Source: Eubacterium sp. (lineage in GTDB: Bacteria; Bacillota; Clostridia; Oscillospirales; Acutalibacteraceae). From it: 11,146 nucleotides of DNA. Below the pieces are notes generated by a model. The model ran no database searches. It had not been told where the DNA came from and saw only the letters and a list, made by a program, of their open reading frames with translations. The stretch is from NCBI GenBank assembly GCA_017543415.1, contig JAFYGD010000050.1:1-11146 (forward strand), written 5' to 3'. This document shows positions 1 to 6,071 of this stretch, piece after piece. Positions within the stretch are counted from its first letter, which is position 1, and each line of letters opens with the position of its first letter. The position numbers and the translations under genes were made by a program.

Positions 1-215
1 AAGTAACCTTTGATAACGTTCTTGCAGTTAGCTCACTTGCAGGCTTTAAGGCAGGCAAGGATTGCGCAGGCGCAACCGTAACAGCTAAAGTTATTAAGAA
101 CGGCAAGGCTAAGAAAATCACTGTTTTCACCTACAAGCCGAAGAAAAACGAAAAGCGCAAGATGGGTCACCGTCAGCCTTACACCAAGGTTGAGATTACC
201 AAAATCAACGCATAA
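1..215 (+). CDS. rplU: 50S ribosomal protein L21 (3' end, partial)
   Basis: This is the C-terminal part, about 70 residues, of large-subunit protein L21, which binds 23S rRNA. The reading frame starts at base 3 and ends in TAA at 213-215. The end carries typical L21 sequence: [20 protein letters not shown], then a basic stretch ([19 protein letters not shown]) and a terminal KVEITKI. The 5' part and promoter lie outside the window. The stop overlaps the next start in a TAATG junction, so prp is probably translated by reinitiation from rplU. The rplU-prp-rpmA order is the standard Firmicute arrangement and supports the call. Confidence 0.95.
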   Translation, partial: VTFDNVLAVSSLAGFKAGKDCAGATVTAKVIKNGKAKKITVFTYKPKKNEKRKMGHRQPYTKVEITKINA

Positions 216-529
216 TGATTAGAGTTTGCTTTTTTAAAAAGGGAGAAATGCTTACGGGCTTTGAAACAAAAGGCCATGCGGAAACTGCCGATTACGGCAA
301 CGACGTTTTATGTGCTTTCATTTCAAGCGCGTGTTACCTTACAGCAAACACGGTTACGGAAGTAATCAAACTTGACTCTGACGCAAGAGCCGAGGAAGGC
401 TATATGAGGCTGTGCATTAAAGAAAATCCCGAAAAAGCGCAGGATATCCTTAACGGCTTAAGGCTTCACTTAACAGAGCTTAAGAAGGATTATCCCGAAA
501 AGATTGAAGTAAGAATTACGGAGGAATAA
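215..529 (+). CDS. prp: Ribosomal-processing cysteine protease Prp
   Basis: This 104-residue protein has the length and motifs of Prp (YsxB family), the cysteine protease that removes the N-terminal extension of L27 in Firmicutes. The proposed catalytic pair is visible: His21 in KGHAE and Cys33 in [10 protein letters not shown], with the spacing known for the family (His22/Cys34 in Staphylococcus aureus). Its substrate is encoded immediately downstream, and rpmA carries the matching cleavage motif. The ATG overlaps the rplU stop by one base and has no strong ribosome binding site of its own, which suggests translational coupling. The acidic, Lys-rich C-terminus is less distinctive. Confidence 0.94.
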   Translation: MIRVCFFKKGEMLTGFETKGHAETADYGNDVLCAFISSACYLTANTVTEVIKLDSDARAEEGYMRLCIKENPEKAQDILNGLRLHLTELKKDYPEKIEVRITEE

Positions 530-531
530 CA

Positions 532-816
532 ATGCTTAAATTAAATTTACAGTTATTTGCTCATAAAAAAGGTATGGGTTCCACCAAGAACGGACGTGAT
601 TCCGAATCCAAGCGCCTCGGCGCAAAGAGAGCGGACGGCCAGTTCGTACTTGCAGGCAACATCCTTTACCGCCAGAGAGGAACTCACATTCATCCGGGCA
701 ACAACGTTGGCATCGGCTCTGACGATACTCTTTTTGCTCTTATTGACGGTACAGTAAGATTTGAAAAAATGGGCAAGGGCAGAAAAAAGGTTTCTGTTTA
801 TCCCGTTGAGCAGTAA
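532..816 (+). CDS. rpmA: 50S ribosomal protein L27 with cleavable N-terminal extension
   Basis: This 94-residue protein is L27, whose N-terminus reaches toward the peptidyl-transferase centre. It begins with the Firmicute extension [14 protein letters not shown]. By homology with the S. aureus system, Prp should cut after Phe9, leaving Ala10-His-Lys-Lys, which matches the E. coli mature end. The body carries the L27 signature [14 protein letters not shown] and [25 protein letters not shown] site lies 7 bases before the ATG, and prp ends 2 bases upstream. The operon ends in a strong terminator right after this gene. In most Firmicutes obg would follow, but here it does not. Confidence 0.97.
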   Translation: MLKLNLQLFAHKKGMGSTKNGRDSESKRLGAKRADGQFVLAGNILYRQRGTHIHPGNNVGIGSDDTLFALIDGTVRFEKMGKGRKKVSVYPVEQ

Positions 817-826
817 TTAAATCATT

Positions 827-857
827 AAAGACCGCTGATAAACAGCGGTCTTTTATT
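827..857. terminator. Bidirectional intrinsic terminator between rpmA and the methyltransferase
   Basis: A perfect 11-bp stem, AAAGACCGCTG (827-837) with CAGCGGTCTTT (843-853), has a five-base ATAAA loop and is followed by TATTTTA. It terminates the rplU-prp-rpmA operon on the plus strand. The methyltransferase stop codon (853-855, minus strand) touches the stem, so the same hairpin probably ends that gene too. Confidence 0.88.
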
Positions 858-1608
858 TTACTGTGAAGTATGTTATGTAAACCATATGCTTAACGGTGAA
901 TTTTTCCGGGTAAGCCGAAAGCATTTCTTTATGCGCCGCGCTCCATTTTTCAAACTGCTCCCCGTTCATTGAAGCGAGAGTTCCGCGGCAGGCGCACATT
1001 CTTCCGTGCCAGCTTTCACGCGTAAACGGTATATCGCAGTAAAAGGCTTCCGTAACTCTGCCTTCAAACAGGTCGTCGTACATATCTTTAGAACCGCTTG
1101 CTTCCGCTGACCATACGTTATTGAATTCTTTTACGAGTGCCGTGCTTTTAGCTGCTATTTCGTCCTCTTTCAGCCAAGTCAGATATATTTTAATAAACTT
1201 GCCGCCGGGTTTAAGCAACCTTTTAATTTCCTTTTTCATAGCTTCGCGGTCAAAATACCAAAAGCACTGCGCGGCGGTAATGCTGTCAAAGCTATTGTCG
1301 GGAAGGCAGGTATTTTCTGCAGGGGAAACAATATAACTGATATTCCCGTTTTGCTGTTTTGCATAGCGGATTTGTTCTTCTGAAATATCAACGCCCGTGA
1401 TTTTTGCGTTTGGGTTATACAGATTCTGCGGAAGAATACCCGTACCCGTTCCAATATCAAGCCATGTGGTGCCGTCCTTTGCAACGCCGAGCCTGCGCAG
1501 CCTTTCGTAAAGCTCCGACGGATAAATATCCCTGTAAGCGGCGTACTGCTGTGAAGTAAAGCCCCAGTCAAAGGCTTTGCCGCCGTCAATATTCTTTTTT
1601 GAAAGCAT
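853..1608 (-). CDS. Class I SAM-dependent methyltransferase, substrate unknown
   Basis: This 251-residue soluble protein has the Rossmann-type SAM-binding fold. Motif I is LDIGTGTGILP near residues 50-60. The acidic post-I strand is TGVDIS (71-76), with Asp74 likely contacting the SAM ribose. Motif II/III lies around SFDSITAAQCFWYFD (106-120), followed by LKPGGKF (132-138). The AAQCFWYF segment resembles Methyltransf_11/25 small-molecule methyltransferases, related to trans-aconitate or ubiquinone types, but the substrate cannot be inferred. The ATG has an AAAGGAGG site 7 bases upstream (1616-1623). The gene has its own promoter and is divergent from sufC, so it looks monocistronic. Confidence 0.86.
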   Translation of the reverse strand: MLSKKNIDGGKAFDWGFTSQQYAAYRDIYPSELYERLRRLGVAKDGTTWLDIGTGTGILPQNLYNPNAKITGVDISEEQIRYAKQQNGNISYIVSPAENTCLPDNSFDSITAAQCFWYFDREAMKKEIKRLLKPGGKFIKIYLTWLKEDEIAAKSTALVKEFNNVWSAEASGSKDMYDDLFEGRVTEAFYCDIPFTRESWHGRMCACRGTLASMNGEQFEKWSAAHKEMLSAYPEKFTVKHMVYITYFTVK

Positions 1609-1633
1609 ATTTCAGCCTCCTTTGCAGAATTAT

Positions 1634-1661
1634 ATTATACAGCAATGGGAATATTTTTCAA
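1634..1661 (-). promoter_or_regulatory. Sigma-A promoter of the methyltransferase gene
   Basis: On the minus strand, TTGAAA (1661-1656) is followed after 16 bases by a consensus TATAAT (1639-1634). Transcription would start about 1627, giving a leader of roughly 20 bases that contains the AGGAGG site. Confidence 0.7.
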
Positions 1662-1678
1662 GACGGGGAAATATAATG

Positions 1679-1706
1679 TTGACTTTTTATTTTTATTTAG
1701 TAAAAT
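1679..1706 (+). promoter_or_regulatory. Sigma-A promoter of the sufC-sufB pair
   Basis: TTGACT (1679-1684) is followed after 16 bases by TAAAAT (1701-1706). The expected start near 1713 leaves a leader of about 25 bases with a GAGG ribosome binding site (1727-1730). No operator or Fe-S-sensing regulator site could be recognised. Confidence 0.6.
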
Positions 1707-1737
1707 AGATATGCAAAAATGAAAATGAGGAAAAGCT

Positions 1738-2475
1738 ATGTTAGAACTTAAAAACGTATCCTTTGACGTTCCGCAGGAAAACGGACAAAAGGAAATAATT
1801 AAAGACATAAGCCTTAAAATCGGCGAAAAAAAGGTTATTGTTATTACCGGCCCCAACGGCGGCGGCAAATCAACAATGGCAAAGCTTATTGCGGGCATTG
1901 AAAAGCCGACTGCGGGAAAAATCTTTTTTGACGGCACGGACATTACGGAGATGAGCATTACCGAACGCGCCAACCTCGGTATAAGCTTTGCGTTTCAGCA
2001 GCCTGTAAGATTTAAGGGAATTCAGGTTGTTGACCTTCTTCGCCTTGCTTCAAAAAAGGACTTATCAATTTCCGAAGCGTGCGGTTATCTTTCAAAGGTA
2101 GGACTTTGCGCAAGGGACTACATTAACCGTGAGGTAAACGCTTCTCTTTCCGGCGGAGAGCTTAAAAGAATTGAAATTGCAACGGTTCTTGCAAGGCAGA
2201 CAAAGCTGTCCGTTTTTGACGAACCCGAGGCGGGAATTGACCTTTGGAGCTTTAACAACCTTATTTCCGTTTTTGAAAAGATGAAGGCTGACAGCGACAA
2301 TTCAATCCTGATTATTTCACACCAGGAAAGAATACTTAACATAGCTGATGAAATAGTTGTACTTGACAGCGGTAAAATTACCAAGCAGGGCAAGAAAGAG
2401 GAAATTCTTCCCCAGCTTCTCGGCACTGCCGCTGCGGTAGGAAGCTGTACGGTTTTAAGCGGTGAGGAGGAATAA
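1738..2475 (+). CDS. sufC: SufC-like Fe-S assembly ATPase (possible SmsC)
   Basis: This 245-residue cytosolic ABC ATPase has no membrane partner nearby. Walker A is GPNGGGKST (38-46). A Q-loop lies at QQ (87-88). The ABC signature is LSGGELKR (137-144). Walker B is LSVFDEPEAGID (157-168), with catalytic Glu162. The switch His is His195 in ISHQER. The DEPEAGID segment and the immediate SufB-like partner identify it as SufC, which powers Fe-S cluster assembly on the SufB scaffold, rather than a transporter ATPase. The stop lies one base before the sufB start, so the pair is translationally coupled. With no SufS, SufU or SufD alongside, it fits the two-gene SUF-like minimal (SMS) arrangement reported in anaerobes and archaea. 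Confidence 0.9.
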   Translation: MLELKNVSFDVPQENGQKEIIKDISLKIGEKKVIVITGPNGGGKSTMAKLIAGIEKPTAGKIFFDGTDITEMSITERANLGISFAFQQPVRFKGIQVVDLLRLASKKDLSISEACGYLSKVGLCARDYINREVNASLSGGELKRIEIATVLARQTKLSVFDEPEAGIDLWSFNNLISVFEKMKADSDNSILIISHQERILNIADEIVVLDSGKITKQGKKEEILPQLLGTAAAVGSCTVLSGEEE

Positions 2476-2476
2476 G

Positions 2477-3403
2477 ATGGATTTTGTTAACGACATTCAG
2501 AGCAAGCTCCTTGCCGAAATTGCGGATTTGACCGCCGCGCCCAAGGGCGCTTATAACATCCGCGCCAACTCACAGCTTGCGGCACGAAACACAACGGAAA
2601 ACATTGACATAACAAGCAAGACGGACAAGCCCGGAATTGACATCCGAATTAAAAACGGAACAAAGGGCGAAACCGTACACATCCCCGTAGTTCTCAGCGA
2701 AAGCGGACTTAAGGAAACCGTTTACAACGATTTCTTTATCGGCAACGACTGCGACGTTACGATAGTTGCAGGCTGCGGAATTGACAACTGCGGCGCACAC
2801 GACAGTCAGCACGACGGTGTTCACCGCTTTTTCGTAGGTAAAAATTCGCACGTTAAATACGTTGAAAAGCACTACGGCTCCGGCGACGGAACGGGCAAAA
2901 GAATTCTTAACCCCGTTACCGAGGTTTACCAGGAGGAAGGCAGCACCGTTGAAATGGAAATGGTACAGATTAAGGGCGTTGACAGCACCGTACGCACCAC
3001 CCTTTCCGAACTTGATAAAGGCGCAACCCTTCTTGTCCGCGAGCGTCTTATGACCCACGGTGACCAGAAGGCGGAAAGTGTTTACACAACAAAGCTTAAC
3101 GGTGAAAACTCAAGCGCAGACGTAATTTCACGCTCGGTTGCAAGAGATAATTCATACCAGAAATTTGACAGCATTATCATTGGCAACGCAAAATGCAACG
3201 GTCACACGGAATGCGATGCAATCATTATGGATGATGCAAAAATCCTTGCTGTACCTCAGCTTGAAGCAAATGATATTGACGCGGCGCTCATTCACGAAGC
3301 GGCAATAGGAAAAATTGCCGGAGAGCAGATAATTAAGCTTATGACGCTCGGCTTAACCGAACAGGAAGCCGAAGAACAGATTATCAGCGGTTTCTTAAAA
3401 TAA
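2477..3403 (+). CDS. sufB: SufB/SufD-family Fe-S scaffold protein (possible SmsB)
   Basis: This 308-residue protein belongs to the SufB/SufD family and is much shorter than classical SufB (about 470-490 residues). The family core is visible at the C-terminus: AVPQLEANDIDAALIHEAA (258-276), then GKIAGEQIIKLMTLGL and a final EAEEQIISGF. His273 sits in the conserved HEA position. Cysteines at 92, 100, 105, 240 and 246 are candidate cluster or sulfur ligands. The middle is beta-helix-like and Gly/Asp-rich. The ATG at 2477 was chosen because GAGGAGG (2464-2470) lies 6 bases upstream. An in-frame ATG at 2462 falls inside sufC and has no such site. It most likely forms a SufB2C2-type complex with the preceding ATPase. 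Confidence 0.88.
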   Translation: MDFVNDIQSKLLAEIADLTAAPKGAYNIRANSQLAARNTTENIDITSKTDKPGIDIRIKNGTKGETVHIPVVLSESGLKETVYNDFFIGNDCDVTIVAGCGIDNCGAHDSQHDGVHRFFVGKNSHVKYVEKHYGSGDGTGKRILNPVTEVYQEEGSTVEMEMVQIKGVDSTVRTTLSELDKGATLLVRERLMTHGDQKAESVYTTKLNGENSSADVISRSVARDNSYQKFDSIIIGNAKCNGHTECDAIIMDDAKILAVPQLEANDIDAALIHEAAIGKIAGEQIIKLMTLGLTEQEAEEQIISGFLK

Positions 3404-3410
3404 AAAAATT

Positions 3411-3438
3411 AAAAGGCAGGAACTTTCCTGCCTTTTTT
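3411..3438. terminator. Bidirectional terminator between sufB and the pilin gene
   Basis: The stem AAAAGGCAGGA (3411-3421) pairs with TCCTGCCTTTT (3426-3436) across a four-base loop, with a T-run after it on the plus strand. On the minus strand the stem is followed by TTTTAATTTTTTT. It can therefore stop both the suf transcript and the pilin transcript arriving from the right. Confidence 0.88.
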
Positions 3439-3449
3439 ATTTGAATTAT

Positions 3450-3617
3450 TTAGCCGTTTCCTGCTGAATCAAGTTCACTGCCTACTGTTTCGAAGAACTG
3501 ATTATTAATGGTACGTCCGACAAACGCAACAGCTAAAATAACAGCTACTGCTATTAATCCTATGATTAATGCATATTCAACCATACCCTGTCCGTTTTCA
3601 TCTCTGAAAAACGTCAT
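3450..3617 (-). CDS. flp: Flp/Tad-type type IVb pilin (55 aa)
   Basis: This short gene encodes 55 residues: a short polar N-terminus (MTFFRDENG), then GQGMVEYALIIGLIAVAVI running into a hydrophobic stretch to about residue 33, then a small polar tail ending SELDSAGNG. This is the Flp prepilin pattern, G|xxxxEY. Prepilin peptidase would cut after Gly9, placing Glu14 at mature position +5 with Tyr15 next. The mature protein would be about 46 residues, mostly one helix, assembling into a Flp/Tad pilus. GGGAGGAG lies 5 bases before the ATG, and a near-consensus promoter is upstream. No Tad ATPase, secretin-like, TadB/C or prepilin peptidase gene lies in the window, so the assembly machinery must be elsewhere. 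Confidence 0.9.
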   Translation of the reverse strand: MTFFRDENGQGMVEYALIIGLIAVAVILAVAFVGRTINNQFFETVGSELDSAGNG

Positions 3618-3697
3618 AAATACTCCTCCCTAAATAATAATATCTATAATAAATAAAACAAAAAATCATCGGTAAACCGTACAATTCATCTGTTATT
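3618..3697 (-). promoter_or_regulatory. Approximately 80-base 5' leader of the pilin mRNA
   Basis: The expected start near 3697 gives an AT-rich leader of about 80 bases before the pilin ATG. It holds a small perfect palindrome, CGGTAAACCG (3670-3679), and ends in the ribosome binding site at 3623-3630. No known riboswitch class was recognised. Confidence 0.4.
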
Positions 3698-3703
3698 GTA
3701 ATA

Positions 3704-3732
3704 ATTATACAGTATTTTTCAACTTTAGTCAA
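3704..3732 (-). promoter_or_regulatory. Strong sigma-A promoter of the Flp pilin gene
   Basis: On the minus strand, TTGACT (3732-3727) is separated by exactly 17 bases from a perfect TATAAT (3709-3704). This is one of the best-matched promoters in the window and fits high expression of a structural pilin. Confidence 0.8.
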
Positions 3733-3764
3733 TAAAAAAGTTAAAAATATACAAAAATAATTAT

Positions 3765-3790
3765 AACAAAAAAGCACCTTGCGGTGCTCT
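3765..3790 (-). terminator. Intrinsic terminator of tRNA-Arg
   Basis: On the minus strand AGCACC-GCAA-GGTGCT (3788-3773) forms a six-base-pair GNRA-capped stem, followed by a T-run (complement of 3765-3772). It lies about 10 bases beyond the CCA end of the tRNA and separates it from the pilin promoter. Confidence 0.8.
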
Positions 3791-3797
3791 TTTATTT

Positions 3798-3874
3798 TGG
3801 CGTCCCCGAAGGGAGTCGAACCCCCGGCCTTTCGCTTAGGAGGCGAACGCTCTATCCTGCTGAGCTACGGAGAC
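3798..3874 (-). tRNA. tRNA-Arg (anticodon CCT)
   Basis: This 77-base cloverleaf reads AGG codons. On the minus strand the acceptor GTCTCCG pairs with CGGGGAC (one T-G pair). The D arm contains AGCTCAGCAGGATAGAGC. The anticodon stem TTCGC/GCGAA encloses the loop CTCCTAA, with anticodon CCT at 3840-3838. The T arm is GGGGGTTCGACTCCC. The discriminator is G (3801) and CCA is genome-encoded (3800-3798). No truncated copy or direct repeat of its 3' end was found in the window, so there is no sign of an integrated element here. Confidence 0.96.
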
Positions 3875-3900
3875 ATACTGCCTGTCGTGCAGGCTAATAT

Positions 3901-3929
3901 ATATTAACAATTAAACGTTAAAAAGTCAA
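3901..3929 (-). promoter_or_regulatory. Promoter of tRNA-Arg
   Basis: On the minus strand, TTGACT (3929-3924) and TAATAT (3906-3901) are 17 bases apart. The start would fall near 3894, about 20 bases before the tRNA. A small hairpin, GCCTG-TCGTG-CAGGC (3880-3894), covers that leader. The -35 box lies just after the PqqD-like stop codon, with no terminator between. Confidence 0.68.
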
Positions 3930-3932
3930 GGC

Positions 3933-4202
3933 TTATTCTTCTTCAAAAATACCCGCTTCCTCCATTGCTTTAATAAGCTTTTCAGTATCTGCGGACGCCT
4001 TTTCAAGGCTTACGGAATAACGCTTACAAAGGCGCATGGGAATATCCTTCCTTTCAACGCCTTTTTCAATTAAATCCCAGATATAGCTTGACGTATCGTT
4101 AAGCTCAATGAACATACTGTTTTCGCGGCTGAGCTCGCCCGTTGTTACAACAAGGTACTTTCCGCTGATTTCCCTTTTCATAAAGCCTTTTTTAATCTTC
4201 AA
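3933..4202 (-). CDS. PqqD-like protein (RiPP recognition element fold)
   Basis: This protein of about 89 residues matches the PqqD family. PqqD-like domains (RiPP recognition elements, RRE) bind leader peptides and present them to modifying enzymes. The family pattern is visible: an N-terminal beta stretch (REISGKYLVVT), the conserved LNDTSSYIWDLI (34-45, usual form LNxTgxxIWxLl), a helix with a Cys (RLCKRY), then a helical end KLIKAMEEAGIFE. The TTG at 4202-4200 is preferred because AAAAGGAG lies 8 bases upstream. A GTG at 4211 (92 aa) sits directly on that site, and an ATG at 4181 (82 aa) is the conservative alternative. It overlaps the kinase gene by 11 bases, implying coupled translation. 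No precursor peptide was found in the window. Confidence 0.82.
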   Translation of the reverse strand: MKIKKGFMKREISGKYLVVTTGELSRENSMFIELNDTSSYIWDLIEKGVERKDIPMRLCKRYSVSLEKASADTEKLIKAMEEAGIFEEE

Positions 4203-4926
4203 CCTTATCACTCCTTTTGTAAGTTTCGCCGGTCATTGCTTCAAACGAAGTTCCGGCAGCCTCTTCACTGATATCACATTCAAGAATATAAACACTAACG
4301 TTTTTAAGCAGAGCGTCAAGAAGTTCCAGAGTTTTCATAACCGCTTCAGCCTCATACGGCATATAAATCTGGTTCATAATATCGCTGAGTATACTTCCCG
4401 GTGCAACGCGCTCAATTCTGTTTTCCTTTCCCCTGCGGATAAGGCAGATTCCGTTTACAGCTGTACTGCCGTGGTTTTCAAAGCCCTCTTTACCCGCATA
4501 AGGAGTTGCATAGGCTTGTGCGCTTCCGTTCTCTATGTGCAGAATGGGCTTGTCTCCGTTTACGATTTCAACCCCGTCAATATACTTTTTCCAAAGGCTG
4601 ATATGCGTTGTTTTGCCCGTTCCGCTCGGCGCGGTAAAAAGATAGCCCTTATTCTTATACGAAATAACAGCTCCGTGAAAAACCATACGGTTATAAAAGG
4701 GCAGCTGCTTTGCAATTTCGCGGTAAACGCAGATGCTTTCCGCATAACCGGGCTTTGGATTGTAAGGTGAAGAAGCTATCTCCTCTTCAATATCCTCTTG
4801 ACTAACGCTTACAGAAAAATCCGCAGGCTTTTCGCTGAGATAATTGCGGCAGAAGCGCTCGGCATAATCGTAATTACAGTTAACCTCAATATTCAGTTTT
4901 GCAAATTCAACTTTAAATGTATGCAT
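4192..4926 (-). CDS. HPr-kinase/PEPCK-like P-loop kinase
   Basis: This 244-residue cytosolic protein resembles the HprK-like kinases found beside PqqD-like and nucleotidyltransferase genes. The segment FHGAVISYKNKGYLF (83-97) precedes a Walker A motif APSGTGKTTHISLW (99-112). His84 and an acidic NGDKP segment (Asp125) occupy places where HPr kinases and PEP carboxykinases hold catalytic and metal-binding residues. TPYAGKEG (141-148) and a SILSDIMNQIYMP helix (178-190) follow. There is no DUF or domain for DNA binding. In lasso-peptide clusters such as paeninodin's, a related kinase phosphorylates the peptide; here the substrate is unknown. The gene starts 12 bases after the nucleotidyltransferase stop and overlaps the PqqD-like gene, so the three form a unit. 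Confidence 0.78.
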   Translation of the reverse strand: MHTFKVEFAKLNIEVNCNYDYAERFCRNYLSEKPADFSVSVSQEDIEEEIASSPYNPKPGYAESICVYREIAKQLPFYNRMVFHGAVISYKNKGYLFTAPSGTGKTTHISLWKKYIDGVEIVNGDKPILHIENGSAQAYATPYAGKEGFENHGSTAVNGICLIRRGKENRIERVAPGSILSDIMNQIYMPYEAEAVMKTLELLDALLKNVSVYILECDISEEAAGTSFEAMTGETYKRSDKVED

Positions 4927-4938
4927 AAATTCACCGTA

Positions 4939-6069
4939 CTATTTTGATTTTAACACCGATTTTATATAACGAATTGTATGCGAAAAACGGAATTTTTTAA
5001 GAGTTGCATATATTCTGTAAAGGCGGCACATCGCGGTTGAATAGCCGCGCTCCCTGCATTCGGGATAACTAAGGCAGATATATTCCCTGCTTGGGAAAAT
5101 GAAATCAATTATCCTTTTTAGCCTTGGGAATTTAATTCCCTCCTGTTCGTCTTTCCTGACGTTATTGTGAACAAAAACACTGCTTGTACCGTGGTTTCCG
5201 CTTAATACAACATCGTTAACCGTTTCACTCAGGTCAAGCTCGCTTTCCCTGTTTTCAAACCAAAGAGCTTCAAGCGCAAACAGCTTTTCATAGCTTTCCC
5301 TGAAGCCGTTTGAATCAATTATACTGTTTATCAGTTCGGTATCGGTTTTGTTTTCGTATTCTTTTTTCAGAAAATACAAATCAAGTATTCTTCTTATTCC
5401 GCACCCTGCGGTTTCATAATGCTTGATTGTATGAAGGACCGAATACAAATAAAAATAGGTATCGTTAAGTCTGAAGGAAAGCGGGTCCTCATCGCTCGGT
5501 ACGGCGTGGTCAAACGGAGCCGAAACAGCAGATGAATAACGCTCTTTTCGGTTAAACATATACTCGGTAAAAAATTCGGTATGAAATTCAATCTGCTCCT
5601 TTCCCGGGCTTTGCGCGTTAAATTCACCGGGGATAAGCGTATCAATATCATATCCGAGCCCGCTCATAAGCCCCTCGGCTTTTTCAAGATTTTCAGCGTC
5701 AATTATAAAATCTATATCCGACATCATACGCAGCTCGGTTGAGGGGTAAAGCAGCTTTGTAACGGTGCCCTGCGCTTCAAGGGTTCGGATACCGTTTTCA
5801 TGAAGAAGCTTAACAAGCTTTTCACGCGTGAGCCACTGACGGGAATCTCGCTGAACGGATAGATAATAAGCATCCCGCCATTCGTTAAACACCTTTTCAT
5901 CAGGCTTGTTTTCAAGCTTTTCAACGCTTAAAAAGGCTATATTTGCAACCTCGTGAGCTTTGCCGATTGAAAGCACGTCGGAAAACGATACCTCCTCCGG
6001 TTTTTCCGAAGGCTGAGTACCGTTAACAGTGCAGTATATTAAATGTATCAGGTATTCCCATGCATACAT
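4939..6069 (-). CDS. Nucleotidyltransferase family protein (NTP_transf_5 type)
   Basis: This 376-residue protein resembles the NTP_transf_5 nucleotidyltransferases. The active-site region lies at KLVKLLHENGIRTLEAQG (85-101) followed by TKLLYPSTELRMMSDIDFII (104-123). Asp118 and Asp120 in SDID are the likely metal-binding pair, and the R..SDID spacing is the family hallmark. A later EFHTEFF may supply a third acidic residue. The rest is helical and poorly recognised. No sugar pathway genes are nearby. The ATG (6067-6069) is 2 bases after the mrnC stop and has CTGGAG as its ribosome binding site, so it is co-translated with mrnC. Family members also sit in RiPP clusters with PqqD-like proteins and HprK-like kinases, as here. 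The donor nucleotide and acceptor cannot be deduced. Confidence 0.78.
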   Translation of the reverse strand: MYAWEYLIHLIYCTVNGTQPSEKPEEVSFSDVLSIGKAHEVANIAFLSVEKLENKPDEKVFNEWRDAYYLSVQRDSRQWLTREKLVKLLHENGIRTLEAQGTVTKLLYPSTELRMMSDIDFIIDAENLEKAEGLMSGLGYDIDTLIPGEFNAQSPGKEQIEFHTEFFTEYMFNRKERYSSAVSAPFDHAVPSDEDPLSFRLNDTYFYLYSVLHTIKHYETAGCGIRRILDLYFLKKEYENKTDTELINSIIDSNGFRESYEKLFALEALWFENRESELDLSETVNDVVLSGNHGTSSVFVHNNVRKDEQEGIKFPRLKRIIDFIFPSREYICLSYPECRERGYSTAMCRLYRIYATLKKFRFSHTIRYIKSVLKSK

Positions 6070-6071
6070 AG

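Noticed and set aside
2462..2476. Earlier in-frame ATG for sufB at 2462
   Set aside because: It lies inside sufC without a ribosome binding site, while the ATG at 2477 has GAGGAGG 6 bases upstream.
2570..3058. Minus-strand frame of 162 codons opposite sufB
   Set aside because: It has no start context and no motif, and sufB in the opposite frame matches a known family.
3618..3797. Known riboswitch or T-box in the leader of the pilin or near the tRNA
   Set aside because: Only a small palindrome (3670-3679) and the tRNA terminator are present; no conserved riboswitch core could be found.
3765..3874. Attachment site or integrated element at the tRNA gene
   Set aside because: No repeat of the tRNA 3' end, integrase or mobility gene is visible anywhere in the window.
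4108..4770. Long plus-strand frame of 220 codons opposite the kinase and PqqD-like genes
   Set aside because: It is antisense to well-supported genes, has no ribosome binding site, and its translation shows no domain; it is a shadow of the codon usage on the other strand.
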